This document shows, piece by piece, positions 8,356 through 18,157 of a DNA stretch of 64,000 bases. Source of the stretch: Azolla caroliniana (lineage: Eukaryota > Polypodiophyta). Under the pieces are notes generated by a model that saw only the letters and a program-made list of their open reading frames with translations, did not search any database and was not told the origin of the DNA. The DNA is taken from assembly GCA_043228905.1 (NCBI GenBank), contig JBHGNT010000022.1:11408001-11472000 (forward strand), given 5' to 3'. The position numbers were made by a program, and so were the translations under genes. The stretch's first letter is position 1; the number at the start of each line of letters is the position of its first letter.

Positions 8356-11300
8356 CTAACCGGACTGGTTTGTCGTTACGCCCATCTGATGCCGAAGAGA
8401 CCGAAAACGGTCTGCCGAAAGACACTTGGTCATTCCATCTGCGACATTGTCGGTTGTGGATATTTTCTCTAGACCGATTTTCCCTGAGATGACGCAGTCC
8501 CGAACGAAGTGATATCGAACGTCGATATGCTTGGAGGCGTTGTGGTGAACCGGATTTTTCGACAAGGCAACAGCACCTTGACTGTCGCTGTAGACAACTG
8601 GAGCCGAGTCATGGTCGACTTGTCGAAACGTGTGCGCCAGCCGACCAAGCCATAAGGCTTCTTTTGCTGCGTCGGACGCAGCTACATATTCTGCTTCGGT
8701 CGTTGAGGTCGCTGTGCATTCCTGAAGTTTCGACTTCCACGAGATTGCTCCATTGCCGAATTTGAAGCAGTATCCGGTTGTTGATTTCCGACTGTCTATA
8801 CAGCCGGCGAAGTCCGAGTCGGTGTAACCGACTACGCCTGAGGTTCGGTTCGAACCGAAAAGAATGCCGTGATCTTTTGTGCCAGCCAGATATCTGAACA
8901 CATGCTTGACTGCGTTCCAATGCGATCGGCCAGGATTGTGCATAAATCTGCTGACGACTCCTACGGCGTGAGAAATATCAGGCCGTGTCGCGACCATCAG
9001 GTACATAAGGGAGCCGACTGCCGGTGCATACGGTACCGACTTCATATCTTCCCCCTCCGGACCGGATGTCGGGCAGTCTCGCTGAGAGAGCCGAAGATTC
9101 ATGGGGAGCGGGGTTGAAGCAGATTTGGCTGATTGCATGTTGAAGCGTTCCAAGACACGTCCGATGTAGTCGGTCTAAGACAAAAAAAGATGTCGTTGAT
9201 CGCGATGCCGACTAATCTTCATGCCGAGTATGTGTCGTGCCGGACCGAGGTCCTTCATGGCAAACTTCAACCGCAGTTGCCGAACGAGATCGGCAAGTTC
9301 GCCCGAGTGGCGTCCAGAAATTAGCATGTCGTCCACGTAAATGATGAGGAAGATGGGTGATCCATCTTGAGCTGTGTTGGTAAAGAGACAATGGTCCTCA
9401 TCGCTTTTTGAGAAGCCGATCGATTGGATGAAGTCGTCGAACTTCTTGTACCATTGTCGCGGTGCCTGTTTGAGGCCGTATAGACTCTTCCTGAGTCGGC
9501 AGACTAGATGTTCTTGGCCAGGTGCCACGAAGCCTTTTGGCTGCTCCATATAAATTTCCTCCTCGAGATCACCATGGAGGAAGGCTGTTTTGACATCTAG
9601 CTGAATCAGCTCCAGGTTGTCGGCTGCCACGACGCCGAGCAGAAAACGAAGGGTTGTCATTTTCACCACTGGTGAAAAAATCTCGTCGAAGTCGACGCCA
9701 TATTCTTGTCGGAAGCCCTTCGCAACCAATCTGGCCTTGTACTTTGGGGTGGTCGAATCAGACGTCTCTTTTAGTCGATAGACCCACTTGCAAGGAAGAG
9801 CACGTCGGTTCCTCGGTAATTCGACCAAATCCCAAGTCTTGTTTGCCCGAATGGAGTGCATTTCCGACTCCATCGCCAGATGCCAGGTGGCCGAATCGAC
9901 AGATGTCGATGCTTCTTCGTAAGACGTCGGTTCGCCGGCGTCGGTGAAGAAAATTCCAGGAGAATACCTCTCCGGAGGTTGCGACAGTCTCTCGGATCGT
10001 CGAGGTATGATTGGACTGGTCGCATCAGGTATCGAGGTCGGATGGTCCGAAACCGAAACATTCGGCTGTGCCGAGTCAGAGTTGTCCGAGTCGGTAGTAT
10101 AAGGTTCAGCTACCCGTGAAGCTGACCGTGTGTTGAGAGCGGGGCCTTCTTGAAGGGTCGGCACATCGGAGAATGTTACCCTTCGGACTTCGATCGGTTT
10201 TTCGACTGATGGATTCATAGCCGACTCGTTGAACACAACGTCCGAACTTCGAACGATTTGTCTGTGTTCGGGGTCCCAGAGTCGGTATCCCATTTCGCCG
10301 TCTGATCCATATCCAAGGAAAATGCATTTCCTGGACCGAGGTGCAAGTTTTCGGCGATCATCTTTCGGAATGAGGGCGTACGCCTCGCATCCGAAGATCC
10401 TCAGCTTGTCGTAATTCGGCTTGCTGCCGATCCATAGTTCCTGAGGAATTTGAAGTCCTAGAGGTCTACTTGGCGACATATTGATTATGTGTACTGCCGT
10501 GAGTAGAGCCTCTGCCCAGAAGCCATCCGACAGTCCGGAGTGTTGGAGCATGGAAACTATCCGTTCTTGGATTGTCCGATTCATTCGCTCTGCAATCCCG
10601 TTTTGCTCCGGACTGTGTGGTGCCGTAAATTCACGTCGGATGCCGCGTTGTCGGCAGAATTTGACGAATTCTTCTGATTTGAACTCTCCCCCATTGTCGG
10701 TCCGAAGGCATTTCAGCTTTCGGTCGGTTTGATTTTCCACCATAGCGAGCCAATCGGTGAAGATCGAGAAGACCCGATCTTTGGTGCGAATTGGATAAGC
10801 CCACACTTTTCGAGTCGAATCGTCAATAAAAGTGACGAAGTAAGATGCACCGCCTAGAGACTGATGCGGCATTGGGCCACAGACGTCCGAATGGACTAAG
10901 TCGAGAGGTCTCGTTTCTCTTGGTGCTGATGTCGGGTGTGATGCGGCTGCTTGTTTGCCATACTGGCAGTGCTCGCAAAATTGATGGTCCGAGAAGGAGA
11001 GTTTGGGGATGTATCCGGCTCTAGATAGGTGCGTGATGCCGGCCTTGCTGAGGTGTCCCAGTCTTCGGTGCCATAATGATGACACAGGAATATCCACCAA
11101 AAACAGGTTACCCTCTCTGAGCGTAACATGTAACGGATACAGTGAGTGTATCTTGGGTCCTCTAGCAAGCAGGAGGTTCCCCCTGTGGAGTGTCCACCCT
11201 CCCGAAGAAAAGCCGGCACGAATGCCGTCTTCATCTAGTTGTCCGACTGAGATCAATGGCCTTGAGAGCTCGGGTACATGTCGGACATTGTGGAGTACAA

Positions 11301-12369
11301 GTGTAGAGCCACCTGCAAGGTTGAGCTCTACTGTGCCGATTCCGATGATGTCACAGTGTTGTGAGTTGCCGACCCGAACTGAGTCGGAGTGACGGATCGT
11401 ATATTGCCGAAATTGGGACCGATGAGGAGTCACATGAAATGACGCACCCGAATCCAAGAGCCATGTGCTCGATTCTTCAGTCGTGAGCAGAACTTCTGAG
11501 CCGACTGGATGTTCGATTGATAGTATATTCGGGTCGTCCGGTAGTACATCAGCCGAGAAGCTGACGTAATTGATCTCCTCATGCCGGCCACTCTTCTTGT
11601 TGTTCTTGTTCTTGAGTGCGCGGCAGTCGGCTTTGATGTGTCCGGGTTTCTTGCAATAGTTGCAGATTCGGTTATCCCGTGACTGGCTCCGTCTTCGCTG
11701 ATTGTTCGGCGGCCGTGAGGAATCTCGTCCTCGTATGTTCGATCGGTCTGTCGAACCTTGTACTACATAAGCGTCGTCTGTTGAGTCTTTGGCAAAAGAC
11801 TTTCTCCGAGCTGCTTCAGTCAGGATTGCGCTCGTGACTTCGGAGTATTTAACAGTCGTGGTTGACGCGTTGCACACGGTTGTGACGAAAGTTTCCCATG
11901 ATGAGGGAAGGCTGCTCATGAGTATCATTGCTCTGAGTTCATCCTCGATTGCCGTCCCCTGTGACGAGATTTGGGAGCTTATGCTTTCGTACTCATTGAG
12001 GTGTGCTTGAACCGAATCGGATTCTTTCATCCGCAAGTTGTAGAGGCGCCGGATCAGAAACATCTTCGTTGCGGCGACCTTCTTTTCGTAAGTGTCCGAC
12101 AGTGTTTTCCACAGTTCGAATGCTGTCGTACACGATTGCACCGTAAAGTATACCGATTCCGATAGGTGCATCCGAATCGTGGCGCGGACGATTCTGTCCA
12201 GCTTTTGCCACTCAGTTGGTTTGTATCCTTCTGGAGGGTCTTCATTTTCGATGGGATCGATTTGCCCCTTGACTATGAGATAGTCCTGCATTTGCTCCTT
12301 CCAGAAGTTGAAGTTCGATCCATCGAACTTGCGTAGACTCATTTCTGACGAGCCGGATGTTGATGCCAT
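8356..12369 (-). CDS. Copia-1 gag-pol polyprotein with one in-frame TAG
   Basis: The ATG at 12369 opens a copia polyprotein. In order: gag with FDGSNFNFWKEQMQDYL near the start; CCHC knuckle CNYCKKPGHIKADC (about residue 240); protease WLLDSGASFH; integrase zinc motif (H-x-H, CEHCQYGK) and core residues in HSDVCGP, RTDNGGEF and NGIAERMNRT; RT with DVKTAFLHGDLEEEIYM and YVDDMLISG; RNase H with YTDSDFAGC and TEAEYVA. About 1337 codons. One stop, TAG at 9175-9177, splits it just after RT (HLFLS); the second part resumes in the same frame. The context suggests a Gln codon changed by C to T. Otherwise all domains look intact. Confidence 0.95.
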
Positions 12370-12930
12370 CAAATTCGGTTTCGGTTGACGAAGCTCGGTT
12401 CGGAGTTGACTACGAATCTTGTTGGAGTGCAGCCGGTTGGCTCACCCGATATCGTTCTAGTCGGATTTGAACCCGAGTCGGTTCGGCTTCGGAACTTGCT
12501 CGAATTGACTCCGGTAACTTGAGGGACAGAACCAACTGGTCTTCCCGAATGTTGCCGAGTCGGAGTGAGCCCGGTTCGCTTCGGATATATGTGCCGAATA
12601 CCGATTATTGAAACCGATTATCTGGACCGATTCGGCTTCGGGTGACTGCAGCGACGAGAGATACGGATCCGAGTGATCCTCCCGAATGTCGATCAGCCAG
12701 ATGAAGCACGAATTTGGGTTGTTGTCAAAGTTGCACAAGGGGATTTCACCTCGAGCGGTTACGATCACAAGGGACAGAGTACAACCTGCTGGCTTACTCC
12801 AAGCAAGGGGATCTAACGCGATGAGGTGCAAACCTCGTTTTCGTTCTTCTTCTCTCTTTCTTCGAATGACGCAGGAAACCGAATGCAGAGACGACGACCG
12901 ACAGCGGATTGAAGGACCGACTACTGTGCA

Positions 12931-12943
12931 GGCTCTGATACCA
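12931..12943 (-). other. Copia-1 primer-binding site (tRNA-iMet)
   Basis: Minus strand TGGTATCAGAGCC lies two bases after the 5' LTR end, the classical plant copia site complementary to the 3' end of initiator tRNA-Met. Confidence 0.9.
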
Positions 12944-12945
12944 GA

Positions 12946-13227
12946 TGTTGGAAGCAATGTCGTCTGTGCGGAAGATCAAGAAGCACTCGATTCCTGTTTA
13001 TTCCCTGTGAATGACAGAATGTAGGTCGTTGCACAGAGAGAGAGAGAGAGAGAGGCACAAAAAAGTCTTTCTATTGCATAAACTAGAATACAACAACCAA
13101 CCTCACAAAGAGGTTACAAGGTCACTATATATAGTGACCAACTTAGGGCAACTACCCTTTATGCTAATTACATAAATGGCCAAAACGGGATAGTGTGAAT
13201 ACGTCCATTATACACATGTATTCGACA
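12946..13227 (-). repeat. Copia-1 5' LTR (282 bp)
   Basis: Identical to 7881-8162, followed on the plus strand by the second CCGCC duplication. Confidence 0.95.
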
Positions 13228-13232
13228 CCGCC

Positions 13233-13796
13233 CCCACCGATTTTGAGCTCCCGGAGCGTCCCGTCGGTGAAGGTGTGTCCTATGCAGGCCGGATCTCGTA
13301 AACTGGGGTCCGACGCAACCCCTCTGATCCGGGACTCGCTGCCCTCCGGTAAGGGTGCCGCGACTGGCCTTACCTTCCGGTCGACAGCCTTGTACTTTGT
13401 GCTAACTCGGGCCGTCCGATCCGACCCGAGCGCCCGACTGAAGTTCGCGATGACTTCGTACATCTCTTTGGAACATACCGGTATCGTCCGGTCTTCGTTA
13501 AGGTCTTCTCCGGCAACTTTCCTCAGCATCCCCAAGGTGTCGTCGAAGGAGACCGCCTCCACGGCTCCGCTGATTTCCTCGTCCGGGCCGAGAACTCCGC
13601 ACGCTTGAAGTCGCACTTCCGCCCTTGTATTTTCTCGCCCAACGACGCCGACTATCATACACCCTCCGTTGCCGGAGACGCAGAATTTTCTACCTATCGT
13701 ACAAGGTTTCTTTGGTTTCGGTTCTATCGTACAGCTGTGGGGTCTTTCCCGAGTGTCCGGACTGTCTTGGCCCCACGCCTTGGCAGCCCTCTCTAA
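13233..13796 (-). CDS. G1-1 pol, upstream part
   Basis: First 188 codons of pol, in the -1 frame relative to gag-PR. The frame is open from the TTA codon overlapping the gag stop (13796) through to the copia-1 target site. It includes GGCMIVGVVGREN, a low-identity linker and LPEGSESRIRGVASDP, ending in LKIGGG at the insertion. This segment lies between protease and RT and I recognise no catalytic motif in it. There is no obvious internal start codon near its beginning, which fits expression by frameshifting from gag. Confidence 0.75.
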
Positions 13797-15892
13797 AAAT
13801 CCTCCTGGTTCTCGCCACCGAGGGATTCGCGGTTCCGCTTGTGGTTCGGTCTCACGGTCAGAAATTGGACCGAATGGCGCCCGTCCTGGCTTTTGACCCT
13901 TGCGTAGGCTGAACCGTTGTTTAGCACCTTGGTGTCCATTCGCGCCACCGTGATGTATGGTTCACCTAATATGACCGGGTGCGAAGATGTCTCTTGTACG
14001 AAGAAGTGTTGGTCAATCTCGACGTCGCCGATCTTGACTCGCACGTTCGGGCAGGCCCCATGCAGTTCCTCGGTGGCGCGCGTCGCCGCCCGTATCTTCC
14101 ACCCGTGCTTGGTGTTGATCGGCCACTTCCCCTTCTTATAGAAGTCCATGGACATTAGGTTTATTTCCGAACCGTGGTCCACCAACGCCACCACCGGTTC
14201 CCGAACATCTCCGATCTTTACCGGGGTCTCCGTGGTCGCTCGGGCCCAGTGTGGCCTCGAATAGTGGCTCTCCGCCCACTCATCTTCCAGCGCCATGTCG
14301 TCGATGTGCGTCGTCCGCACCTCTACCGGTCTTTCCGGATCCGTCTCCGTCGACAGCCTCTTCCGTTTCACCAAGTCTACAATGGAGTCGTGGAACTCCT
14401 TCTTGGCGATCCCTAGCACCTCCCGCAATGACAGCTCCACCTTGCTGTCGAGGATCCGTTCCTCTAGGACCTTCCGTAGGTCCGTAGTCCTTTCTATTTC
14501 CGTCCCCAGTCGGTATCCGCCCTTCCTGGGGTTATCTTGCGAGCTGGGCCCGCCGGCATCGTTCCGTTGTTGCCCGAATCGGGTCTCGTACCGTTGTGAA
14601 GGCCCGACCGCTCCGGCTTTCCCCACTCGTTTGTCTTGTACCAGAGCCTCGTAGTTCTGGCAGGCGGCTTCTATGAAGCCCGTCTTCTCCTCGACCGGAT
14701 CGCTCCACCCGGTTATTTCCCGGACCCGTCTCTCAGCGCGGTCCGTTTCATCCTTCTTCAACCGTGCACTGGCAAGACCTTCCAGCATTGCCGACCAGAA
14801 TCCGTCTTTGCCCTCCTTTCGGGCCTCGCTGCCCCCGACCCGAATGCCGGCCGACGCCGAGTAGTGGATGGCCTCCACGTGTCGGGCCGCTGCCTCTTCC
14901 ATCATTCTCTTCATACCTCCTCGCCCGTCGTTTCGGTTCAGGGCCCTCTTGGTGTCGCCGGCGTGCACCCGGCCTTCCCACAGGTACACCACCCAGTTCG
15001 TCAATGCCTCTGCGAAATCGCCGCAGTCCTTCTGAATGTGGCCGACCTCGTCGCACCACATGCACCTGTTCCCCGCTGCCGGCCGTCGGTCACGAGCCGG
15101 TTCGCCGCCTTCCCTTCGAGTCTGGGTGATCTGGAGATCCTTTATCGCCCGCGTCAACTCCTCCAGCGCGGCTCCTCCGGAAGAGCCATTGACCATGCCG
15201 GTCGAAGCCGGACTGGTTTCGAGCCATTCCCGGGTTTCTTCCCTTCATACTTGCGGTGCCGGTTCAAGCCTCCTTGCTGTGACAGACCCCGCACCGGCCG
15301 CCCCGTTGTCAGCCCATTCCCGCCGTTTATCGAAACGGCCACAGACTCTCTTAACTGCAACCCAGTCGGTTGTCAGCCCGTCCTCGGTTTCCAGCAAGGA
15401 GCCGATTTGGTCCCGGTCCCGCTCGTCCACCGACTTGACGAACAATAGGACCCGGCTTGTATCCAGAACGGTTCGGTCAAGCGTCGAAAGGCACGCAAAG
15501 CGTTCTTCGAACTCCCGGAGGAGTGCCGACGCGTTTCTTCCCTTGCCGGGGGACTCCACCCATTCCATGAAGTCTCGTTTCGAAAGCCGGAGCGCGTCGT
15601 CCAGCCCGTATTTTTCCAGGAGTCGGCCTTCGAACTCCTCCAAGGTACGACTCTCCGCCCGCACCTCGAGCACCTCCGCATGGATGCTCCGCATCGCCAC
15701 TCGAGGAAACCCGGCAAGACGCCTCTCTTCCGGAATGTCCCACATCAGCATTTCTGCCCTGTAGGACGCCAAATACTTCGTGGCATCCTTTCCGCTGAAC
15801 TGGACGATCGTACCGACGACCGCCTCAATGGCTCTGTCGAGGGCGCCGGAGCCCTCGCGTGCGCTTAGTATCTGATCCACGGCCGAAGCCAT
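13793..15892 (-). CDS. G1-1 gag-protease with one internal TGA
   Basis: The ATG at 15892 opens gag. The capsid-like part (SGKDATKYLASYRAEM, LSKRDFMEWVESPGKGRN) runs to about 15245; then a TGA (15242-15244) sits where G1-2 has CGA. The frame continues with the CCHC-type knuckle CMWCDEVGHIQKDC (about 15040) and a protease-like region with VALVDHGSEINLMS (about 14170), giving DHG where DSG or DTG is usual. It ends at TAG (13793-13795) right after GAT TTT. Compared with G1-2, one extra base at about 15893 separates this ATG from an upstream in-frame start. Trp (TGG, 15362-15364) stands where three relatives have TAG. Confidence 0.88.
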
Positions 15893-15944
15893 TGGCCTCT
15901 ACAAGATCCGACCCTTTCATCTTCTGCTCTTCTGCCGCCTCTTT

Positions 15945-15963
15945 CACGTCAGGTTCACCAAGA
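15945..15963 (-). other. G1-1 primer-binding site
   Basis: Minus strand TCTTGGTGAACCTGACGTG directly follows the 5' LTR. G1-2 (49831-49849) and X (38158-38175) have the same site as TTTGGTGAACCCGACGTG. It starts TGG as a tRNA-primed site should, but I cannot match it to a specific tRNA. Confidence 0.6.
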
Positions 15964-16610
15964 TGTCAAGGTATTCCTCGCGGATGCGTGGAATGAGGTG
16001 GAACCTCGGGGGTCCTGTACCAAAGAGCAAGAGAGGAGGGGAAGAATCCCTCTACGTGCGAGCGTAGATCCACAGGGACACGACCCTTCGACGCAAAGAC
16101 GCAAGTGGGACAACGACACAGAAAGACACGAATGTATGTATGTATTGACAAAGACAAACAACAAGAACACGAAGACAACAAAACACGAAGTCGGTTACAA
16201 CCGAACAGGCCGGCGAACAGATGCCGATACCTGCTCGTAAACGCACAGAGAGGAAGGAGTAGGTTGGAGGTGCTGCTGGAAGCACTCAGGCATTCCTCAG
16301 AGCAGCGCGAGCCTCCCGAAACCTACACAGAAGGAAGCTATGGCGTTTGCAAACCAGAGAGAGAGAGAGAGAAGCCTTCGCACGCAAACTGACAGCACTT
16401 CGTCCTCGACTCTCCGCGACTCTCCGCGATGCTTCACCCCTCCTCGTCTCCCTCCTTTTATAGGCAAGGAAGGAGCCGTTTCCCCTTTACTTCCTACCTA
16501 CCGAATCTTCCTAGGATCTCCTATGTACAACATAAGGCTCCCGTGCATGAAGAGTCGGTTTCTACGCTCCGGTGCACTGATTCCGCTTGTGGACGGTTTT
16601 CTTCACGACA
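15964..16610 (-). repeat. G1-1 5' LTR (647 bp)
   Basis: Pairs with 4227-4873 at equal length. A TATA box (minus strand CTATAAAA) is at 16456-16463. The second ACGT duplication follows at 16611-16614. Confidence 0.93.
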
Positions 16611-16655
16611 ACGTCACCAAAGGGTGGTACGGTAGAATGACTTACGGCACAACGC

Positions 16656-17377
16656 TGTCGTAGTGTATCTCGTACACTACGTGAAAAAGTAAAAATAATA
16701 TAACCGATTTAATTACATATAAATAAATAAAATAAGGATATCAAGATATTTATCACGTGCATAGGGCAAGATTTGAACCTTGTACCTCCACATAGCCAAA
16801 CCTCAACTTTACCATTATACTACCTTATCTTTAGTGTTCTACAAATAGATTTAATAACTATAAGTGCTTTATTTGCGCCTACCTTTATTAAAAGGTAAAT
16901 CATGCATTTTTAGAGTGCGTGAATATTTTATAGAAAAACGCAAGCAACTAAAAAGTGACTCATGCACATCTAGCGTGCATAAGCACTATATTTAGCAAAT
17001 AAAAGCAAGGATTAGAAAAGCATCACATGCACATTTAGTGTGCATGAACATATTAGAAAAAGCATGTAGCTATGCTTAGTCTCTCCCATCACTATATAAG
17101 GATGGGGAACACATTGTAGTTTTTGTTGATTATTTTTCTATAATGATCAATCAACCTAAAATATTCGTGGGATTCACGAATTTGCTAAAATAATTCTCTC
17201 TTACTACCTAAATATTGACTAAATATACTAAACTCGTGGGATTCACGAGATTCTCATCTTATAACTCTTTATACCTATTCTTTACTAGCCTTATTTGTAT
17301 TTTTCTTCCTCCTAGTCCAAAACCTCGGTGGTTCCCACCCGACTCACGCAAACGATCCGGAGCCGAAAGGCACGACA
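16656..17377. mobile_element. Z: solo LTR (722 bp) in A's 3' LTR
   Basis: Starts TGTCGTAGTG, ends GGCACGACA and is flanked by ACGC on both sides (16652-16655, 17378-17381). The uninterrupted site ACTTACGGCACAACGCTTAC is preserved at about 35078 in A's other LTR, which proves the insertion. The end (CCTAGTCCAAAACC...GGCACGACA) resembles the LTR ends of X and Y, so it probably belongs to the same superfamily. It is AT-rich internally with no gene; one LTR and no internal region indicate LTR-LTR recombination. Confidence 0.88.
16759..16829 (-). other. tRNA-like remnant inside solo LTR Z
   Basis: The minus strand shows an A-box-like TAGTATAATGGTAAAG, a B-box-like GGTTCAAATC in a short T-arm hairpin (CAAG/CTTG) and partly paired ends (ATAAGG with CCCTAT). 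The anticodon stem does not pair. It may be a decayed tRNA or a tRNA-derived insertion; it is not a tRNA-Leu array unit. Confidence 0.35.
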
Positions 17378-17661
17378 ACGCTTACTTAGACCTTAATCGA
17401 TTACTTAGCCATCCGTAATTAACACGCGTAAGATATAACAATGAATACAGAACGGTAATCAACACTGGAAGATTAAGACAATAAACTTTATTAATTATCC
17501 GCTCCTGATTACATTGTAACCGGGCCTTTATATAGGTCTCCGGTGCGAAATACAAAACGGTGCCAACCGACACCTTTACGGAATCGTTCCGGATCCAGAT
17601 CGGCATACCGATTCCGGTCCGTCCGTCCACATCTTCTTATATAATAATATGTATATATTAA

Positions 17662-18157
17662 TGTTGGGATATCGGTCCCTCCGGATGGGATGTCCGGAGA
17701 TGAATGACGGCAAGCCCGGTTACGGCTACGGAGCCGGATGATGAAGACCCCGGCTACGGAGTCGGACGATGAAGACTACGGCTACGGAGCCGGATGATGA
17801 AGACCCTGGCTACGGAGCCGGACGATGAAGACCCCGGCTACGGAGCCGGATGATGAAGACCCCGGCTACGGAGCCGGATGACGAATGTACCCGGAGAGAG
17901 AGATCCGGATGCGGGGACATATTTGTGAATATGTTTGCCAAGGGCCCTTGAGGCTATATTTGTAAATAGCCCGAAAGTCATATGTGTATAAATATGACTT
18001 AGGGCAAACTGTTTGTTGTTGTTGCTCATATTTTTTATGTTTTCAGCCAAGAGGAGCGAAGAGAGAGCAGCCGTGAGAGAGATAGAGCGTGAGAGAGGGA
18101 GAGGTCGACGCCTCTGTGTAATACCGCCGCCTGTGGCGAGGATAGCGAGCTCAAGGT
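17662..18157 (+). repeat. Copia-2 5' LTR, 3'-truncated
   Basis: Matches 22201 onward up to CTCAAGGT, where the right LTR continues CGTCGCC but this copy continues into gag codons. About 210 bp of LTR are missing. Confidence 0.88.
17726..17886 (+). repeat. 28-bp minisatellite in copia-2 left LTR
   Basis: Five full units of CTACGGAGCCGGATGATGAA plus GACCCCGG, with point variants, and a partial sixth. The right LTR has six full units (22265-22432), so the count changed after insertion. Confidence 0.9.

Larger units (their letters stand above)
7881..13227 (-). mobile_element. Copia-1: young full-length Ty1/copia element
   Basis: Two LTRs of 282 bp (7881-8162 and 12946-13227) that I find identical base for base. 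Termini on the coding strand are TGTCGAATAC...CTTCCAACA, with a 5-bp duplication CCGCC. The primer site matches initiator tRNA-Met and a PPT is present. The single gag-pol frame (8356-12369) is interrupted by one TAG. Identical LTRs imply a very recent insertion into G1-1 pol. Confidence 0.96.
4227..16610 (-). mobile_element. G1-1: near-complete Ty3/gypsy element
   Basis: Two 647-bp LTRs (4227-4873 and 15964-16610) start TGTC.AGG and end CACGACA, flanked by the 4-bp duplication ACGT (4223-4226, 16611-16614). The LTRs differ at about 12 positions, nearly all C/T or G/A. Minus-strand order is 5' LTR, primer site, gag-PR (15892-13793), pol in the -1 frame (13796-13233 then 7880-4947), PPT, 3' LTR. 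Copia-1 interrupts pol. Apart from that insertion pol is open throughout; gag-PR has one internal TGA and a 1-bp insertion near its start. Confidence 0.93.

Noticed and set aside
8356-9153. Separate gene for the copia-1 RNase H part
   Set aside because: It is in the same frame as 9178-12369 and separated only by one TAG.
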